The translations under genes were made by a program, and so were the position numbers. This document shows, piece by piece, positions 11,301 through 21,800 of a DNA stretch of 64,000 nt. The number at the start of each line of letters is the position of its first letter. Position 1 is the stretch's first letter. Below the pieces are notes generated by a model. That model was not told the DNA's origin. It worked only from the letters and a program-made list of their open reading frames with translations, and did no database searches. This DNA is from Prorocentrum cordatum. Its lineage: Eukaryota > Sar > Dinophyceae > Prorocentrales > Prorocentraceae. The DNA lies in NCBI GenBank assembly GCA_963575745.1, contig CAUYUJ010020148.1:642967-706966 (forward strand), written 5' to 3'.

Positions 11301-11505
11301 GTCCAGGTTCGGGCAGGCTGTTCTTCGTGCGCGTGCCGACCAGTTGCCGCCAGTTGCCGTTGCCGCCTGTGAGGGTGTGTCGAAGGAGTGTGTCGAGCGG
11401 CCCGTCGCTGCCCGTCGTCGCTGTGGGGCGTGGCGAGACTTCGACGCGTTGACACCCGTTGCCGCCTGTGGGGGTATGTCGAGGATTCGCCGCGCTGGCG
11501 CCTTA
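11300..11505. repeat. Short duplication with TTGCCGCC
   Basis: Two related stretches (about 11340-11385 and 11450-11485) share GTTGCCGCCTGTG-GGGT and TGTCGA. No coding support. Confidence 0.4.
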
Positions 11506-12070
11506 TAGCCCTATAACCCAATCGCCCTGTAGCCCAACAGTCCCATAGCCCTATAGCCCTATTGCCCCATGGCCCAATAGCCCCATAGTCCTATAGCCCC
11601 ATAGCCCTATAGCCCTATAGCCCCATAGCCCTATAGCCCTATAGCCCTGCAGCTCTATTGCCCTATATCACCATACCCTTATAGCCCAGTAGCCCAATCG
11701 GCTTATAGCCCAATAGTCCTATAACCCTATGGCCCTGAAACCCAATTGCCCTACATCCCTACTGCTCTATAGCCTTATAGCCTGATAGTCCTATATCCTC
11801 ATAGCCACATAGCCCCATAGCCCTATCTATAGCCCTAGAGCCCTACAGCCCGGCAGCCCTATAGCACTATAGCGCTATAGCAATATAGCCTATAGCCCAA
11901 TATCCCCATAGCCCTATAGTCCCATAGCCCTATAGCCCTATGGCCCCATGGCCCTATAGCCCTATAGCCATACAAGCCCTATAGCCCTATGGCCCTATAG
12001 CCCTATTGCCCTAGCCCTATAGCCCCATAGCTCTATAGCCATTTAGCCCTATAGCCCCATAGCCCCATCA
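11505..12070. repeat. TATAGCCC minisatellite
   Basis: About 560 bp of degenerate 9-10-bp repeats of the form CCCTATAGC / CCCCATAGC. The period drifts and single bases vary, so it is an old minisatellite. It has no terminal position and no TTTAGGG-type unit, so it is not a telomere. Confidence 0.9.
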
Positions 12071-12631
12071 CAAATCTGATTGGGTTTTTCTCTGGCATCA
12101 TGTAAATATAGACGAGGCACCGTGAGATGAACCATGCTGCAATCGAAGGGGCAAGAAACTCAAACAATGCTCAGAGAATATGATTCCCTCCTTGCCGCAA
12201 GCTATCGCCCTTCCACCCACCTCCCTCCTGGCCTCCGAGTTCGGGATGCTTGTGTTGTCGGTCGGGAGGAAATGCGGAAGTTCCTCAGGCAGGTCGGTGC
12301 AAGTTCGATCAGCTGAAGCTTCGACTAGGATGAGGATGAGGAGGAGGAGGAGGCGGAGGAGGAGGAAGTGAGGGAGGAAGAGCAGCATCAGCAGCAGGGG
12401 CTGGAAGCACGCTCGCGGAGGAGAGAGGAGAGATGGAGGAAGGAAAGGAAAAGGAATATGCGGAGCAGCCGAGAATCTCCGAGGAGCTTCGAATGCTTCC
12501 GAGAACCTTCCTCACTGGCTCTTCCCTGCTCCCAGGTTCCCCATTGCACCCTCCTCCCCTTCAACGGATAACGGGGGTGGCTCCCCCCCCGGGGGAGGCT
12601 TGCAATTTGGTCGTTTTGGGGGCTCCTGGGG
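12071..12631. other. No gene seen; small GAG repeat
   Basis: Apart from a GAG/GGA-rich patch at 12328-12470 I see nothing recognisable. The open frames are short and without coding bias. Confidence 0.5.
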
Positions 12632-12892
12632 GGTGGCTCTCTTCGCCACGGTTGGATTTCCCTCGGAGTCCTTATCAGGAGGCACTCCAGGATGGGTCCG
12701 GAGGGGGCGACTTCTCGGCCTACGACCCATAGTCTCTCTTTCGGGGTAGAGAGGGGTGGTCCCTCTCTACCCAGAGCCCCCCGCCGTCATCCTCGAAAAT
12801 CGTCGTCGTCGCCGTCGTCGTCGTCGTCGTCGGCGGCTGCGGCGGCGCTCGCACCTCAAAGGGACCGCCCCCCCTCTGCCCCAAGCCCCCGC

Positions 12893-12923
<31 letters not shown>

Positions 12924-13260
12924 GCCGCCGTCGTCGTCGTCGCCGTCGCCGTCGTCGTTGTAGCGGCGGGGGTCTCGGGGTAGAGAGGGGTGGCCCCTCT
13001 GTGCCCCGAGGCCCCCGTCATCGCCGTCGCCGTCGTCGTCGTCGGCGGCGGCGCTCGCACCTCAAAGGGGCCACCCCTCTCTGCCCCGAGCCCCCCGCCG
13101 TGATCGTCGTCGTCGTATTCGTCGTCGTCTTCGTATTCGTCTTCGCCGCCGCCGCAACCGTCGTTTTCGTCGTGGTCGTTGTCGTCGTTGTCGTCGTCGT
13201 CGAAGTCGTCGTCCTTCGGGGTCAGCGGACGGGGCCCGTGGGGGGCCCCCCGGTGGCCCC

Positions 13261-13890
13261 GTCCGCAGCGAAGGGCTTCCTGCGGGGAATCGAGGCCATA
13301 TTCTCCACGAGAGACACGCCGCCGCGGACAGGGCCCGTTGGGAGGCTCCCCGAGGGCCCCGTCCGCGGCGGATGGCCCCCCGTGGGGAATCGGAGCCGGA
13401 TTCTCCACGGGAGACACCTCGCCGCGGACAGGGTCCGTTGGGGGGCCCCCCGAGGGCCCCGTCCGCGGCGGATGGTCTCCCGTGGGGAATCGGGGCCGGA
13501 TTCTCCACGGGAGACACCCCGCCGCGGACAGGGTCCGTTGGGGGGCCCCCCGAGTGCCCCGTTCGCGGCGGATGGTCTCCCGCGGGGAATCGGGGCCGGA
13601 TTCTCCACGGGAGACACCCGCCGCGGACAAAGCCCGTTGGGGAGCTCTCCGAGGTCCCCGTCCGCGGCGGATGATCTCCCGTAGGGAATCGGGGCCAGAT
13701 TCGCCAAGGGAGACACCCCGCCGCGGACAGGGCCCGTTGGGGGGCTCCCCAAGGGCCCCGTCCGCGGCGGATGATCTCCCGTGGGGAATCGGGGCCGGGT
13801 TCTCCACGGGAGACCCCCAGCCGCGGACACGGCCCGTTCGTTGGGAGCTCCCCGAAGGCCCCGAGGGCTCCGTCCGCGGCGGGGAGGTCC
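13261..13890. repeat. 100-bp satellite whose monomer folds into a hairpin
   Basis: Monomers start with GTCCGCGGCGG at 13361, 13461, 13660 and 13760, with close variants at 13261 and 13561, so the period is 99-100 bp. The outer arms are GTCCGCGGCGG and CCGCCGCGGAC. The inner arms are GTCTCCCGTGG.GAATC and GATTC.CCACGGGAGAC, around a short GGGGCC centre. About 70 of 100 bp is self-complementary. The remaining linker is AGGG.CCGTTGGGG-type, itself followed by GGCTCCCCGAGGGCCCC. Confidence 0.9.
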
Positions 13891-14165
13891 CGTTTGGCAT
13901 GGTGTCGGGCCCACGGGCGCTTCTCGCCGGTGGCCCCGTTTGGCATATGGGTGTCGGGCCCATGGGCGCCTCCCCCGGAGGTCCCGTTTGGCATGGTGTC
14001 ACGGGTCGCGTTCCGAAGACTTGGTCCCGGGAGGCCCCGCTTGGCATGGTGTCGGGCCCCCGAAAACCCGCCCCGGGAGGTCCCGTTTGGCATGGCGTCG
14101 GGCCCCTTGGGGCCTCTCTCAGGAGATCCCGTTTGGCATGGCGTCGGGCCCAGGGGGCGCCGCCG
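13890..14165. repeat. GTTTGGCATGG tandem repeat (about 48 bp)
   Basis: Six units carrying GGTCCCGTTTGGCATGG followed by GTCGGGCCC, at about 13888, 13934, 13982, 14033, 14079 and 14127. A homologous block lies at 16005-16280. Confidence 0.8.
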
Positions 14166-14747
14166 GGGGAGGGCGGCAATAAACGCACCGTCCGCGGCGG
14201 ATGGTCTCCCGTAGAGAACCGGGGTTATATTCTCCACGGGAGACCTCTTGCCGCGGACAGAGCATGTGGGGTGGCTCCCCGAGAGCCCCGAGGCCTCCGT
14301 CCGCGGCGGATGGTCTCCCGTGGGGAATCAGGGCCAGATTCTCCACGGGAGACCCCCCGCCGCGGACAGAGCATTTGGGGTGGCTCCCCGAGGGCCGCGA
14401 GGGCCCCCGTCCGCGACGGATGATCTCCCGTAGAGAATCGGGGCCATATTCTCCACGGGAGACACCCCGCCGCGGACAGGGCATCTGGGGTGGCTCCCCG
14501 AGGGCCGCGAGGCCCCCGCCCGCGGCGGATGGTCTCCCGTAGGGAATCGGGGGCCAGATTCTCCACGGGACCCCCCCCGCCGCGGACGGAGCATTTGGGG
14601 TGGCTCCCCGAGAGCCCCGAGGGCCCCGTCCGCGGCGGATGGTCTCCCGTGGGGAATCGGGGCCATATTCTCCACGGGAGACACCCTGGCGCGGACAGAG
14701 CATTTGGGGTGGCTCCCCGACGGCCCCGAGGGCTCCGTCCGCGGCGG

Positions 14748-14929
14748 GGTGGCTCTCTTCGCCACGGTTGGATTTGCCTCGGAGTCCTTATCAGGAGGCG
14801 CTCCAGGATGGGTCCGGAGGGGGCGACTTCTCGGCCTACGACCCATAGTCTCTCTTTCGGGGTAGAGGGGTGGTCCCTCTCTACCCAGAGCCCCCCGCCG
14901 TCATCCTCGAAAATCGTCGTCGTCGCCGT

Positions 14930-14964
<35 letters not shown>

Positions 14965-15014
14965 CTCGCACCTCAAAGGGGCCACCCCCCTCTGTCCCAA
15001 GCCCCCGCCGTCAT

Positions 15015-15046
<32 letters not shown>

Positions 15047-17175
15047 TCGTCGTCGTCGTCGCCGTCGCCGTCGTCGTTGTAGCGGCGGGGGTCTCGGGGT
15101 AGAGAGGGGTGGCCCCTCTGTGCCCCGAGGCCCCCGTCATCGTCGTCGCCGTCGTCGTCGTCGGCGGCGGTGCTCGCACCTCAAAGGGGCCGCCCCTCTC
15201 TGCCCCGAGCCCCCCGCCGTGATCGTCGTCGTCGTATTCGTCGTCGTCTTCGTGTTCGTCTTCGCCGCCGCCGCAACCGTCGTTTTCGTCGTGGTCGTTG
15301 TCGTCGTTGTCGTCGTCGTCGAAGTCGTCGTCCTTCGGGGTCAGCGGACGGGGCCCGTGGGAGGCCCCCTGGGGGCCCCGTCCGCAGCGAAGGGCTTCCC
15401 GTGGGGAAATCGAGGCCATATTCTCCACGAGAGACGCGCCGCCGCGGACAGGGCCCGTTGGGGGCCCCCCCGAGGGCCCCGTCCGCGGCGGATGGTCTCC
15501 CGCGGGGAATCGGGGCCGGATTCCCCGCGGGAGACACCCCGCCGCGGACAGGGTCCGTTGGGGGGCTCCCCGAGAGCCCCGTCCGCGGCGGATGGTCTCA
15601 CGTGGGGAATCGGGGCCGGATTCTCCACGGGAGACACCCCGCCGCGGACAGGGTCCGTTGGGGACCCCCCGAAGGCACCGTCCGTGGCGGATGGTCTCCC
15701 GCGAGGAATCGGGGGCCAGATTCTCCGCGGGAGACACCCGCCGCGGACAAAGCCCGTTGGGGAGCTCCCCGAGGCCCCCGTCCGCGGCTGATGATCTCCC
15801 GTAGGGAATCAGGGCCAGATTCGCCACGGGAGACACCCCGCCGCGGACAGGGCCCGTTGGGGGGCTCCCCGAGGGCCCCGTCCGCGGCGGATGATCTCCC
15901 GTGGGGAATCGGGGCCGGATTCTCCACGGGAGACCCCCCGCCGCGGACAGGGCCCGTTGGGGGGCTCCCCGAAGGCCCCGAGGGCTCCGTCCGCGGCGGG
16001 GAGGTCCCGTTTGGCATGGTGTCGGGCCCATGTGCGCTTCTCGCCGGTGGTCCCGTTTGGCATGGCGTCGGGCCCATGGGCGCCTCCCCCGGAGGTCCCG
16101 TTTGGCATGGTGTCACGGGTCACGTTTCGAAAACTTGGTCCCGGGAAGTCCAGTTTGGCATGGCGTCGGGCGCCCTAGAGCCGCCCCGGGAGGTCCCGTT
16201 CGGCATGGCGTCGGGCCCCTTGGGGCCTCTCTGAGGAGATCCCGTTTGGCATGGCGTCGGGCCCAGGGGCACCGCCAGGGGGGGGCGGCAATAAACGCCC
16301 CGTCCGCGGCGGATGGTCTCCCGTAGAGAATCGGGGCTAGATTCTCCACGGGGGACCCCCTGCCGCGGACAGAGCATTTGGGGTGGCTCCCCGAGAGCCC
16401 CGAGGCCTCCGTCCGCGGCGGATGGTCTCCCGTGGGGAATCGGGGCCAGATTCTCCACGGGAGACCCCCCGCCGCGGACAGAGCATTTGGGGTGGCTTCC
16501 CGAGGGCCGCGAGGGCCCCGTCCGCGACGGATGGTCTCCCGTAGGGAATCGAGGCTAGATTCTCCACGGGAGACACCCCGCCGCGGACAGAGCATCTGGG
16601 GTGGCTCCCCGAGGGCCGCGAGGCCCCCGCCCGCGGCGGATGGTCTCCCGTGGGGAATCGGGGGCCAGATTCTCTACGGGAGACCCCCCACCGCGGACGG
16701 AGCATTTGGGGTGGCTCCCCGAGAGCCCCGAGGCCCCCGTCCGCGGCGGATGGTCTCCCGTGGGGAATCGGGGCCAGATTCTCCACGGGAGACCACCCGC
16801 CGCGGACGGAGCATTTGACGTGGCTCCCCGACGGCCCCGAAGCCTCCGTCCGCGACGGATGGTCTCCCGTAGGGAATCGGGGCCAGATTCTCCACGGGAG
16901 ACCCCCCGCCGCGGGCAGAGCATCTGGGGTGGTTCCCGGAGAGCCCCGAGGCCCCCGTCCACGGCGGATGGTCTCCCGTGGGGAATCGAGGCCAGATTCT
17001 CCACGGGAGACACCCCGCCGCGGACAAGGCCCGTTGGAGGGCTCCCCGAGGGCCCCGTCAGCGGCGGATGGTCTCCTGTGGGGAATCGGGGCCAGATTCG
17101 CCACGAGAGACGCCCCGCCGCGGACAGGGTCCGTTGGGGGCTCCCCGACGGCCCCGTCCGCGGCGGACAGTCCCT
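14748..17175. repeat. Higher-order repeat, copy 2 (2.4 kb)
   Basis: Same order of parts as copy 1, starting at the same TCTCTTCGCCACGG. GTC block 14900-15330, hairpin satellite 15379-16005, GTTTGGCATGG block 16005-16280, hairpin satellite with the second linker 16302-17175. Identity to copy 1 is high by eye, with small indels. Copy 2 has extra satellite units at its right end. Confidence 0.85.
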
Positions 17176-17213
17176 GGTGTGGAATTTGGCCCGCATTGTC
17201 AACCTTAGGGAAA

Positions 17214-17690
17214 CTGGGCCGCGTCAGGCCAGTCGAGGCGTCGGCCCGAATAGAAGCGTTAGAGGCGTCATCGGGCGTCAGGCCAATAGAGGCGTCAGGC
17301 AGAATAGAGGCGTCACAGGCGTCATCGGGCGTCAGGCGAATAGAGGCGTCAGAGGAATAGAGGCGTCACGGGCGTCATCGGTCGTCAGGCGAATAGAGGC
17401 GTCAGGCAGAATAGAGGCGTCAGGGGCGTCAGCGGGCGTCAGGCGAATAGAGGCGTCAGACCGAATACAGGCGTCACGGGTGTCAGCGGTCGTCTGGCCC
17501 ATAGGGGCGACAGGGCAAGTAGGGCGCCGGGCGAATAGAGGCGTCAGACGGAATAGAGGCGTCAGAGGCGTCATCGGGCGTCAGGCCAGTAGAGGCGTCA
17601 GGCGGAATAGAGGCGTCACAGGCGTCATCGGGCGTCAGGCGAATAGAGGCGTCAAGCCAACCTACTTGGCCAATAGAGTCTTCAAATAGC
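17214..17690. repeat. GAATAGAGGCGTCA tandem repeat
   Basis: Short degenerate repeats built from GGCGAATAGAGGCGTCAG and GGCGTCATCGGGCGTCAGG. It fills nearly the whole interval and gives RRIEAS-like or RLTPLF-like repeats in translation, so I see no gene. Confidence 0.85.
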
Positions 17691-17734
17691 GTCTTCGTCT
17701 TCAGGCCGAATGGAGAACCAACCGGGCCACCCCC

Positions 17735-17739
<5 letters not shown>

Positions 17740-17775
<36 letters not shown>
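17740..17775. repeat. (TA)n microsatellite
   Basis: A pure AT run of about 35 bp. Confidence 0.9.
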
Positions 17776-17780
<5 letters not shown>

Positions 17781-17844
17781 TAGATCGATGTGTATAAATG
17801 TATACTTGCATACAATGCATCTACCATGATATCAGTGACATTCG

Positions 17845-17960
17845 CGCGTAAGCTTCCCGCGCAAGGTCGCGCGTAGACGCCCTCTTATCCTCGCGGAGGG
17901 CCACGCTGGCCGCCCACGTAAGCCGCGGCAGAAGGTCGGTATGTCCTCTCGCCGGAGATC
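17845..17960 (+). repeat. Dispersed repeat family R1, copy 1
   Basis: Shares GCGCAAGGTCGCGCGTA, GCCCTC, CACGCTGGCCGCCCACGTAAGCCG and the ATGTC.TCTCG end with copies at 29810-30036 and 38770-39003. This copy is shorter. It sits directly upstream of the first recognised exon, so in the inferred gene it ends the upstream intron. Confidence 0.7.
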
Positions 17961-17980
17961 TACTTTGTTTCGTCGTCCAG

Positions 17981-18190
17981 GTGCCTGTCGCAGGGGCCCC
18001 TGGAGCAGAGGCTGGGGACCGTGAGGTACCTCGAGCACGTCTGCGCGCACATGCACGTGGCGGACCTCGTCGTGAACTCCCAGCTGCTCAGGCTGGTGCT
18101 GCACACGCTGCAGCCCAGCGGCACCGCTGGCCCGCCCGCGCCGCTCGCGCTGCGCGCGGGGCTGCTGGCGCTGCTGGGGCAGCTGCTGCG
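17981..18190 (+). CDS. ULK4: ULK4-like exon 1 in window (HEAT repeats)
   Basis: Reads from SQGPLEQRLGTVRYLEHVCA through HMHVADLVVNSQLLRLVL to RAGLLALLGQLLR. Family members have a similar stretch, a Leu-rich helix pair ending LLIRH. The acceptor is CGTCGTCCAG|G at 17980. An alternative AG at 17993 would remove four residues. The exon ends within the Arg codon: CG at 18189-18190, completed by the G at 20415, giving LLRHATYL across the junction. The donor is G|GCGCTC. Codon use is strongly GC-ending, unlike the surrounding sequence. An R1 repeat lies just upstream. Confidence 0.7.
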
Positions 18191-19333
18191 GCGCTCGGAG
18201 GGCAGAACCACGCCGGACGAACGACCTCTTGTCAGCGTGCTATGTCCTGCTCGGCTGCACGTAAGTCAGGAGAGGAAACCCACCCCGACCCCGACAACTG
18301 GGGTTTACTAAACGGCCCTGGGCCTTTACTCAGGGGGGTGAAAAAAAAACCCTACCCTGGTTTACGAGGCGCTGTGCGCTGAACCTCCTGTGGGCTGACA
18401 GGGTAAACCTTGCATATCTCGCGTGTCGTGCGGCGTCCTGGCGGCTCTGGCCTTGGGAGCTCCCAGGAGGCTTACGGACCACGCACATGTACTCAACAGT
18501 CCTGCCCTGTCCGATTCCTTCCTTGGGCGCGTTTGCTAAACGGCTTCGCTTGTCGGGGTGCTTATTCTGGGGGGGGACTTTCTGCTCTCCAGTACGGGGC
18601 GACCCTTCGCCGGAGTGGCCGTTGGTGCTCGGCTCTCGGGCGCCGCGGGGCCACGTCCGAGCGCGCAGGCCTCCACGGGCCGCGTCGCAAGCAGCGCTCG
18701 GCACGCCGCGCAGCAGGTGTCACCCCTGCCGGGGGTCACTCTCGCGCGCAGCCGAGCCGTCGAAGCGGCGTCGGGCAGTCGTGCAGCAGAGCGATCGGTA
18801 TGCACAGTTCGGGAGAAGGCGCGTGTGTCACCGATGCAGCTGGCGTGCTACCACAAGGGGCGCTGAACAATGTGAGGAACGAAGAGACCCTTCTGCCCGC
18901 GGCTCGGCTCGGCCACTGCTCCCCGACCAAGGGACGGCCCGGAAGCCAGAGCCCGCTCTGAGCCCCAAGCGGCCCTCGTTGCAGCGTCTTGACACTGATC
19001 TCCCCCGAGATCCGACGTTGCCAAAAAGAGAATGCAGTATCGCAAACGATCACGACCAGAACCCAGGACACCGTTCTTCTGCGCCCTGCCTCGAGCCGGA
19101 GCGATCCGTGAGGGCCCCAGGGCCTGGAAGGCCAGGCGAACACGGCGGGCGTGAACAAAAATGCAATGCCAGGATCTCAGGTGACACCGATGCCCGACTC
19201 TACTTTACCACCTGCCCTACTCGATCCTACCCGAATCTACTCTATTCTATGCTACTCGACCCCCTTATTCCTTATCATAATACACTATTACTCCCCCCTC
19301 TGGCTGGCCGATAGGGGTTCCATCAGTGCCCTC

Positions 19334-19750
19334 CCATCCTAATTTGAACAACAATACAAAGTCGCCGTTGTTTCTCTCAACATGGCCTTCTTGTCGTCGA
19401 CGATGCGAAATGCGTAGCAGGAATAGGACGCGGCGCACATCGCGTGCGGCCGTCAATCTGGGCCCTCCCATCCGACTTGTAAAACATCTATACAGAGTCG
19501 TCGTTTTTCTCTCAACATGGCCTTTCTTGTCGTTGACGATGCGAAATGCGTAGCAGCAATGGGACGCGGCGCACATCGCGTGCGCACGTCTGGGGCAACC
19601 CCAAGCGGGAGGGGCCATCCTACCTGTCAACAACCATACAAAGTCGACATGTTTCTTCTCAGTGGGGATTTTCTTGTCGTCGGCTTTGCGAAACATGCGC
19701 GGCAGGAAGGGGGCGCGGTGCACATCGCGCGCGACAGGGCGAAATGCCGC
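19334..19750. repeat. Three tandem copies of a 130-150-bp unit
   Basis: Copies start near 19334, 19466 and 19611. Shared parts are AA.A.ATACA.AGTCG, TTTCTCTCAACATGGCCTT, CTTGTCGTCG.CGATGCGAAA and GACGCGGCGCACATCGCG. The third copy is the most diverged. Small open frames in it are not supported as genes. Confidence 0.8.
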
Positions 19751-19844
19751 TCTCGCTTCGGCGCCGCGCGCATGTTTTCTGAAAGTTGCGCTCCCGCTAA
19801 GGCGCGGCGCAGATTTTTCGCTCGCCAATTCGTCGAGCGCCTAG

Positions 19845-20115
19845 GGCCCCCTGGGGCCTCCCAGGGTCTCCTGGGACATCCTGGGGCTTCCTGGGGCTTC
19901 CCCAGGGCCTCGTGGATCCTCCTGGAGCCTCCTGAGGCATCCTGGGGCTTCCTGGGATTCCCCGGGGGCTTCCTGACACTTCCTAGGGCTTCCTGAAGCC
20001 TCCTGGAATTACCTGGGGCTTCCTGGGCCCTCCTGAAGCCTCCTGGGGCTTCCTGGGGGTCGCTGGGGCTTCTCCTGAGGCCTCATGGGGCCTTCTGAGG
20101 CTACCTGGGGCCTCC
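19845..20115. repeat. GGGGCTTCCTGGG satellite
   Basis: Degenerate 10-20-bp repeats with CCTGGGGCTTCCTGGG and CCTCCTGAAGCCTCC, related in style to the GGCCTCTTGGGG family. Confidence 0.75.
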
Positions 20116-20414
20116 TCGGCTCGTGCTGAAATGCCAGCGCAGTCTTTGAGATGCGCCAGGGATTTCTTATCGGTAAGCGCCATCGCGGCTGCATCAGCTG
20201 TGGCAAACCATCTTGCCCATCTGATTTCGGTCCCCAGTTCGCCAGCACTGTTTCTTATGTTGTGGGAAGGCGGGTGGAAATGGGCATGCCATGCTTGACT
20301 CGCTCGATCTGGCTAGCTTGACTCCTATTCCTACTCCTGCTCCTGCTCCTACTCCTACTCCTCCTGCCACTCCTACTCCTCCTCCTACTCCTCTTACCCT
20401 CTGTCCCCTCCGAG

Positions 20415-20568
20415 GCACGCGACCTACCTGCAGCCCGCGGCCGCGGAGGCAGGGCTGCTGGACGCCCTGCGGGACGCCCTCGGCGACCGCGAGGGCGTCG
20501 TGCGCCGCCGCGCCGCCGCCGCCCTGGGCGAGCTGCTTTTCTACATCGCCACGCAGCCGGCCACGGAG
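20415..20568 (+). CDS. ULK4: ULK4-like exon 2 (HEAT repeat, signature segment)
   Basis: This is the strongest family signature in the window: LRDALGDREGVVRRRAAAAL followed by GELLFYIATQ. ULK4 and RUNKEL proteins have a closely similar phrase, RR.SMAALGELLFYISTQ as I recall it. The acceptor CCCTCCGAG|G follows a long pyrimidine tract (20320-20410). The first base completes the Arg codon of exon 1, and then HATYLQPAAAEAGLLDAL follows. The donor is taken as GAG|GCTCCG at 20569 (phase 0). A nearby CCG|GCCACG would shorten it by three residues. Reading through gives a stop soon after, as expected for an intron. Confidence 0.78.
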
Positions 20569-21097
20569 GCTCCGAGGAGGAGAATACAGCCAAGACGCTG
20601 AAATAAGGACCGCTCTGGGCTCAGAAGGGGCTTGATGCTCCGTAGGTCCTTCGCTGGCTGTTTCTCCAGCGCTCCTCGTCCACGCAGGCGCTTCTGGGGC
20701 CAAACAGGGGGCTTCGTTCGTTATTGAGCGTTCCTTACTTCAGCAGTCCGACTGCATGCGGGCATACTGAGATCCTGGCGATGCATAATTTTTTTTCCAC
20801 ACGGGGCGTTTTAGTCCGGCCTTCCGGGCCCCTGGGTTCTCACAGATCGGCCCCGCTCGAGGAGCGGCGCAGCAAGATGGGGTCCGGGGCTCTGGTCGTG
20901 ATGCTGTCCGGTGCTGCATGTGTATTGCAACGTCGGATCTCAGGTCGATGCCGATGCTCGTCCTGGAGAGCCCTCGTGCCAGAATTCCCCTCGAATTCTA
21001 GGCGCTTCGCGTAGCCCCACCAGTGCCTGTGTCGCCACTTTCCTTCACGACGACTGCAGTGGCGGGCCCTTCGACCACCACCTGCGGGTGGGCCCAG
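20569..21097. other. Start of intron 2; nothing recognised
   Basis: Intron 2 runs 20569-29116 (GC-AG). This first part has no repeat or coding sequence that I can support. Confidence 0.4.
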
Positions 21098-21416
21098 GTA
21101 AGGCACACTCCTGCACTAGTGGTTCATTCTCTGGCAGGCTGCCTTCCCTCGTCGGGCCTGTCCCGCTGCACGACGCCGACGGCTTTCCCCCCTGACCGGC
21201 CCCGGGCAACGCTCTGTTGGGTCCTCGGCAGTCTGTGTCGCCTGGCCCACCTGTTGGTAAGGCACTCTCCTGCACAAGTGGTTCATTCTTTGTCAGGCTC
21301 AGCCTTTCCTCGACGGGCCCGTCCCGCTGCGCGACGCCGACGACCTTCCCCCCTGACTCGCCCCGGGCAACGCTCGGTTGGGTCCTCGGCAGTCAGTGTC
21401 GCCTGGCCTCCTTCCC
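21098..21416. repeat. Tandem duplication, 159-bp unit
   Basis: Two copies start with GTAAGGCAC.CTCCTGCAC at 21098 and 21257, with CTGACYSGCCCCGGGCAACG and GTTGGGTCCTCGGCAGTC later in each. The unit begins with GTAAGG and is preceded by AG-rich sequence, so it could be mistaken for small exons. I see no coding conservation. Confidence 0.8.
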
Positions 21417-21607
21417 GACCTCGCCATGTTGGGTCTTCACGTCAATTCCTCAGGTGCCTGGTTCAGCGGCACCCGCTTTGTGCGCTCCGTGAGTGAGATT
21501 CGAACACGTGAGGTGTTCTGTGACTGAGAGTGAGGCCTGGTTTCCTCCCCCCCTCCCCTCGTCGCCGCCCGCTCCTCTCCTCCCTTCGCCCCCCTCCCCC
21601 GCCCTTC

Positions 21608-21800
21608 GTCGTGTTGAGCTGGCGCCGTCTCGGCGACTCCTCACTTTCTCGACGCTAAGATGCGTCTCCCTGGAGACGACGACTTGTATCGGGGCTGGTC
21701 GGGTTACGCTTTGTACCGGCCCATGAATCTATTTTGTCGCGTTGAGCTGGCGCCGTCTCGGCGATTCCTCGCATTCTCGACGCTAAGATGCGTCCCCCTG
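21608..21800. repeat. Duplication, offset 130 bp
   Basis: GTTGAGCTGGCGCCGTCTCG, GA.TCCTC.C and TTCTCGACGCTAAGATGCGT occur at 21613-21666 and again at 21741-21795. Confidence 0.8.

Larger units (their letters stand above)
12632..14747. repeat. Higher-order repeat, copy 1 (2.1 kb)
   Basis: Begins at GGTGGCTCTCTTCGCCACGG. It contains in order a stretch with the inverted pair GGGGTAGAGAGGGG/CCCTCTCTACCC (12738-12775), a GTC microsatellite with further inverted copies (12790-13210), the 100-bp hairpin satellite (13261-13890), a block of about 48-bp repeats with GTTTGGCATGG (13890-14165), and a second set of the hairpin satellite with a different linker (14190-14747). The whole arrangement repeats about 2116 bp downstream. 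Frames of 200-470 codons open on both strands because the 100-bp units lack stops; they are not treated as genes. Confidence 0.85.
18191..20414 (+). other. Intron 1 (2.2 kb, GC-AG)
   Basis: From 18191 to 19330 I see no repeats or genes. Then come three tandem copies of a 130-150-bp unit (19334-19750), a GGGGCTTCCTGGG satellite (19845-20115) and a TCCTAC pyrimidine repeat (20320-20400) that serves as the pyrimidine tract in front of the acceptor CTCCGAG|G. Confidence 0.55.

Noticed and set aside
11505-12070. Telomere repeat
   Set aside because: Unit TATAGCCC is not TTTAGGG-like, is degenerate and lies internally.
13261-17175. CRISPR-like regular array
   Set aside because: Units are contiguous satellite monomers with no unique spacers, and the genome is eukaryotic in character.
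12692-17200. Arg/Gly/Pro-rich open frames of 200-470 codons on both strands
   Set aside because: All lie in the 100-bp hairpin satellite and GTC blocks and repeat the same 33-residue unit in every frame.
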